From Rhododendron vialii (Eukaryota; Streptophyta; Magnoliopsida; Ericales; Ericaceae), in the NCBI RefSeq assembly GCF_030253575.1, contig NC_080562.1:43501852-43565851 (forward strand): a DNA stretch of 64,000 bases, read 5' to 3'. The number at the start of each line of letters is the position of its first letter. Positions within the stretch are counted from its first letter, which is position 1. Below, in pieces: positions 62,908 through 64,000 of the stretch. Under the pieces are notes generated by a model. The model saw only the letters and a program-made list of their open reading frames with translations. It was not told the origin of the DNA and did not search any database. Made by a program: the position numbers and the translations under genes.

Positions 62908-64000
62908 TCATAAATGATTAGACATGCCGAGTTCTCGTCGAATGAAACAAAATTGTTCTTCACCAAGGGGTTTTGTGAAAATGTCCGCCAATTGCTTGTC
63001 GGTACTAATAAAGTTAAGTTCAATATCCCCTTTTTGAACATGATCTCTTATAAAATGATGTCTAATCTCAATATGTTTTGTTCGAGAATGTTGAATCGGA
63101 TTCTTGGTTAAGCTAATTGCACTAGTATTATCACATTTAATAGGAATATGATCATATTGCAAATTGAAATCCTCCATTTGTTGTTTGATCCACAATATTT
63201 GGGCACAACAACTTCCGGCCGCTACATATTCCGCCTCGGCGGTAGATAGAGCTACGGAATTTTGTTTCTTGCTATGCCAAGACACTAGAGAGTGCCCTAG
63301 AAATTGGCAAGTCCCACTTGTACTTTTACGATCAACTTTGAAACCTCCAAAATCCGCATCCGAATAACCAATTAAATCAAATGCAACTCCACGTGGATAA
63401 AACAATCCTAAGTCATGAGAACCGCCAACATATTTAAAGATACGTTTAATAGCTTTTAAATGCGATTCTTTAGGACATGATTGAAATCTAGCACACATGC
63501 AAACACTAAACATTATATCCGGTCTACTTGCAGTGAGATAAAGTAATGAGCCGATCATACCTCGATACATCTTTTCATTGACGGCCTTACCATTCTCATC
63601 TTTGTCTAGCTTAGTTGATGTGCTCATTGGTGTGCTCGTTGGCTTTGATCCTTCCATGCCAAACTTCTTAATAAGTTCTTTCGCATACTTGGCTTGGTTG
63701 ATTAGGATCCCCTCATTAGTTTGCTTGATTTGAAGTCCGAGGAAGAAGTTAAGCTCCCCCATCATACTCATTTCAAATTCACCTTGCATACACTTAGCAA
63801 ACTCTTTGCACATATTATCATTAGTGGCACCAAAGACAATATCATCAACATATATTTGAATAATGAGCATATCTTTACCTTTGGCTTTAATGAAAAGAGT
63901 AGTATCAATTTTTCCACGAGTAAAGCCATTGTCAAGCAAGAATGAACTAAGTCTATCATACCATGCACGTGGTGCTTGCTTCAAACCATATAAAGCTTTT
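62908..64000 (-). CDS. Ty1/copia pol, reverse transcriptase (end) and RNase H; partial
   Basis: The frame is open from the right window edge to the stop at 62908, about 363 codons. It begins inside the RT domain just before the conserved GLKQAPRAWY block. It shows the catalytic YVDD box, the FGATND and GELNFFLGLQ blocks, and RNase H acidic residues in YSDADF, TAEAEY and KCDNTS, with the downstream TKHIEIRHHFI segment. The wording is that of Sirevirus (Ty1/copia) polyproteins. The visible part has no stop or frameshift. Protease and integrase lie outside the window. In an element this gene copies genomic RNA into DNA inside cytoplasmic particles. Confidence 0.95.
   Translation of the reverse strand, partial: KALYGLKQAPRAWYDRLSSFLLDNGFTRGKIDTTLFIKAKGKDMLIIQIYVDDIVFGATNDNMCKEFAKCMQGEFEMSMMGELNFFLGLQIKQTNEGILINQAKYAKELIKKFGMEGSKPTSTPMSTSTKLDKDENGKAVNEKMYRGMIGSLLYLTASRPDIMFSVCMCARFQSCPKESHLKAIKRIFKYVGGSHDLGLFYPRGVAFDLIGYSDADFGGFKVDRKSTSGTCQFLGHSLVSWHSKKQNSVALSTAEAEYVAAGSCCAQILWIKQQMEDFNLQYDHIPIKCDNTSAISLTKNPIQHSRTKHIEIRHHFIRDHVQKGDIELNFISTDKQLADIFTKPLGEEQFCFIRRELGMSNHL

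Larger units (their letters stand above)
59710..64000 (-). mobile_element. Sirevirus-like Ty1/copia retrotransposon, 3' part
   Basis: On the minus strand, reading from the right edge, come the end of pol (reverse transcriptase and RNase H), a spacer of about 2 kb holding a membrane-type ORF and a nested solo LTR, polypurine tracts, and the 3' LTR. The 5' LTR, gag and most of pol lie beyond the window. The RT wording, the GGGGGAGATTG tract before the LTR and the long 3' spacer are Sirevirus-type features. The element has inserted into an older repeat at 59709/59710. Its state cannot be judged because most of the coding region is not visible. Confidence 0.88.

Overview
The window is nuclear DNA of a flowering plant, most likely a eudicot. 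It is AT-rich, its genes carry plant-type introns, and it contains plant-specific families: a SAUR, a ubiquitin-RUB fusion, an R2R3-MYB, a DYW-class PPR protein and a class III peroxidase. It also holds a Ty1/copia element of Sirevirus type. No bacterial-style operon, CRISPR array or rRNA gene is present. Exon boundaries below were placed by hand from GT-AG sites, reading frame and family similarity, and need transcript support.

Layout. 1-26 kb is gene-poor. A single-exon SAUR lies at 3.4-3.8 kb (+). A two-exon gene for a GIR1-like protein with several EAR motifs and a zinc ribbon lies at 16.1-18.4 kb (-). Between them lie many small mobile elements: a Mutator-like element with a 9-bp target duplication, several foldback MITEs, SINE-like and LINE 3' fragments, and a probable solo LTR near 24 kb. 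26.3-28.6 kb (+) is a three-exon ubiquitin-RUB (NEDD8-like) fusion. 33.1-35.0 kb (+) is a three-exon R2R3-MYB that resembles the MYB58/MYB63 group. 37.7-49.0 kb (+) is a 17-exon gene for a TTI1-like HEAT-repeat protein of the TTT complex. 49.9-53.1 kb (+) is an intronless PPR-DYW gene. 54.5-57.9 kb (-) is a four-exon class III peroxidase that converges on the PPR gene. From 59.7 kb to the right edge the minus strand carries the 3' part of a Sirevirus-like element: the end of pol, a long spacer, polypurine tracts and one 1,192-bp LTR. A 637-bp solo LTR has inserted into the spacer.

The genes do not form a pathway; they are ordinary neighbours in a plant chromosome. The parts most worth a second look are four. 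(1) Eighteen tandem 14-bp units lie just upstream of the LTR TATA box, and twelve match the mitosis-specific activator (MSA) consensus. (2) A 90-codon two-helix membrane-protein ORF with its own TATA box and pyrimidine-rich leader sits in the retroelement spacer. (3) Two tandem pseudo-exons derived from exon 7 of a TTI1-like gene lie beyond the PPR gene. (4) One TTI1 intron appears to begin with GA instead of GT.
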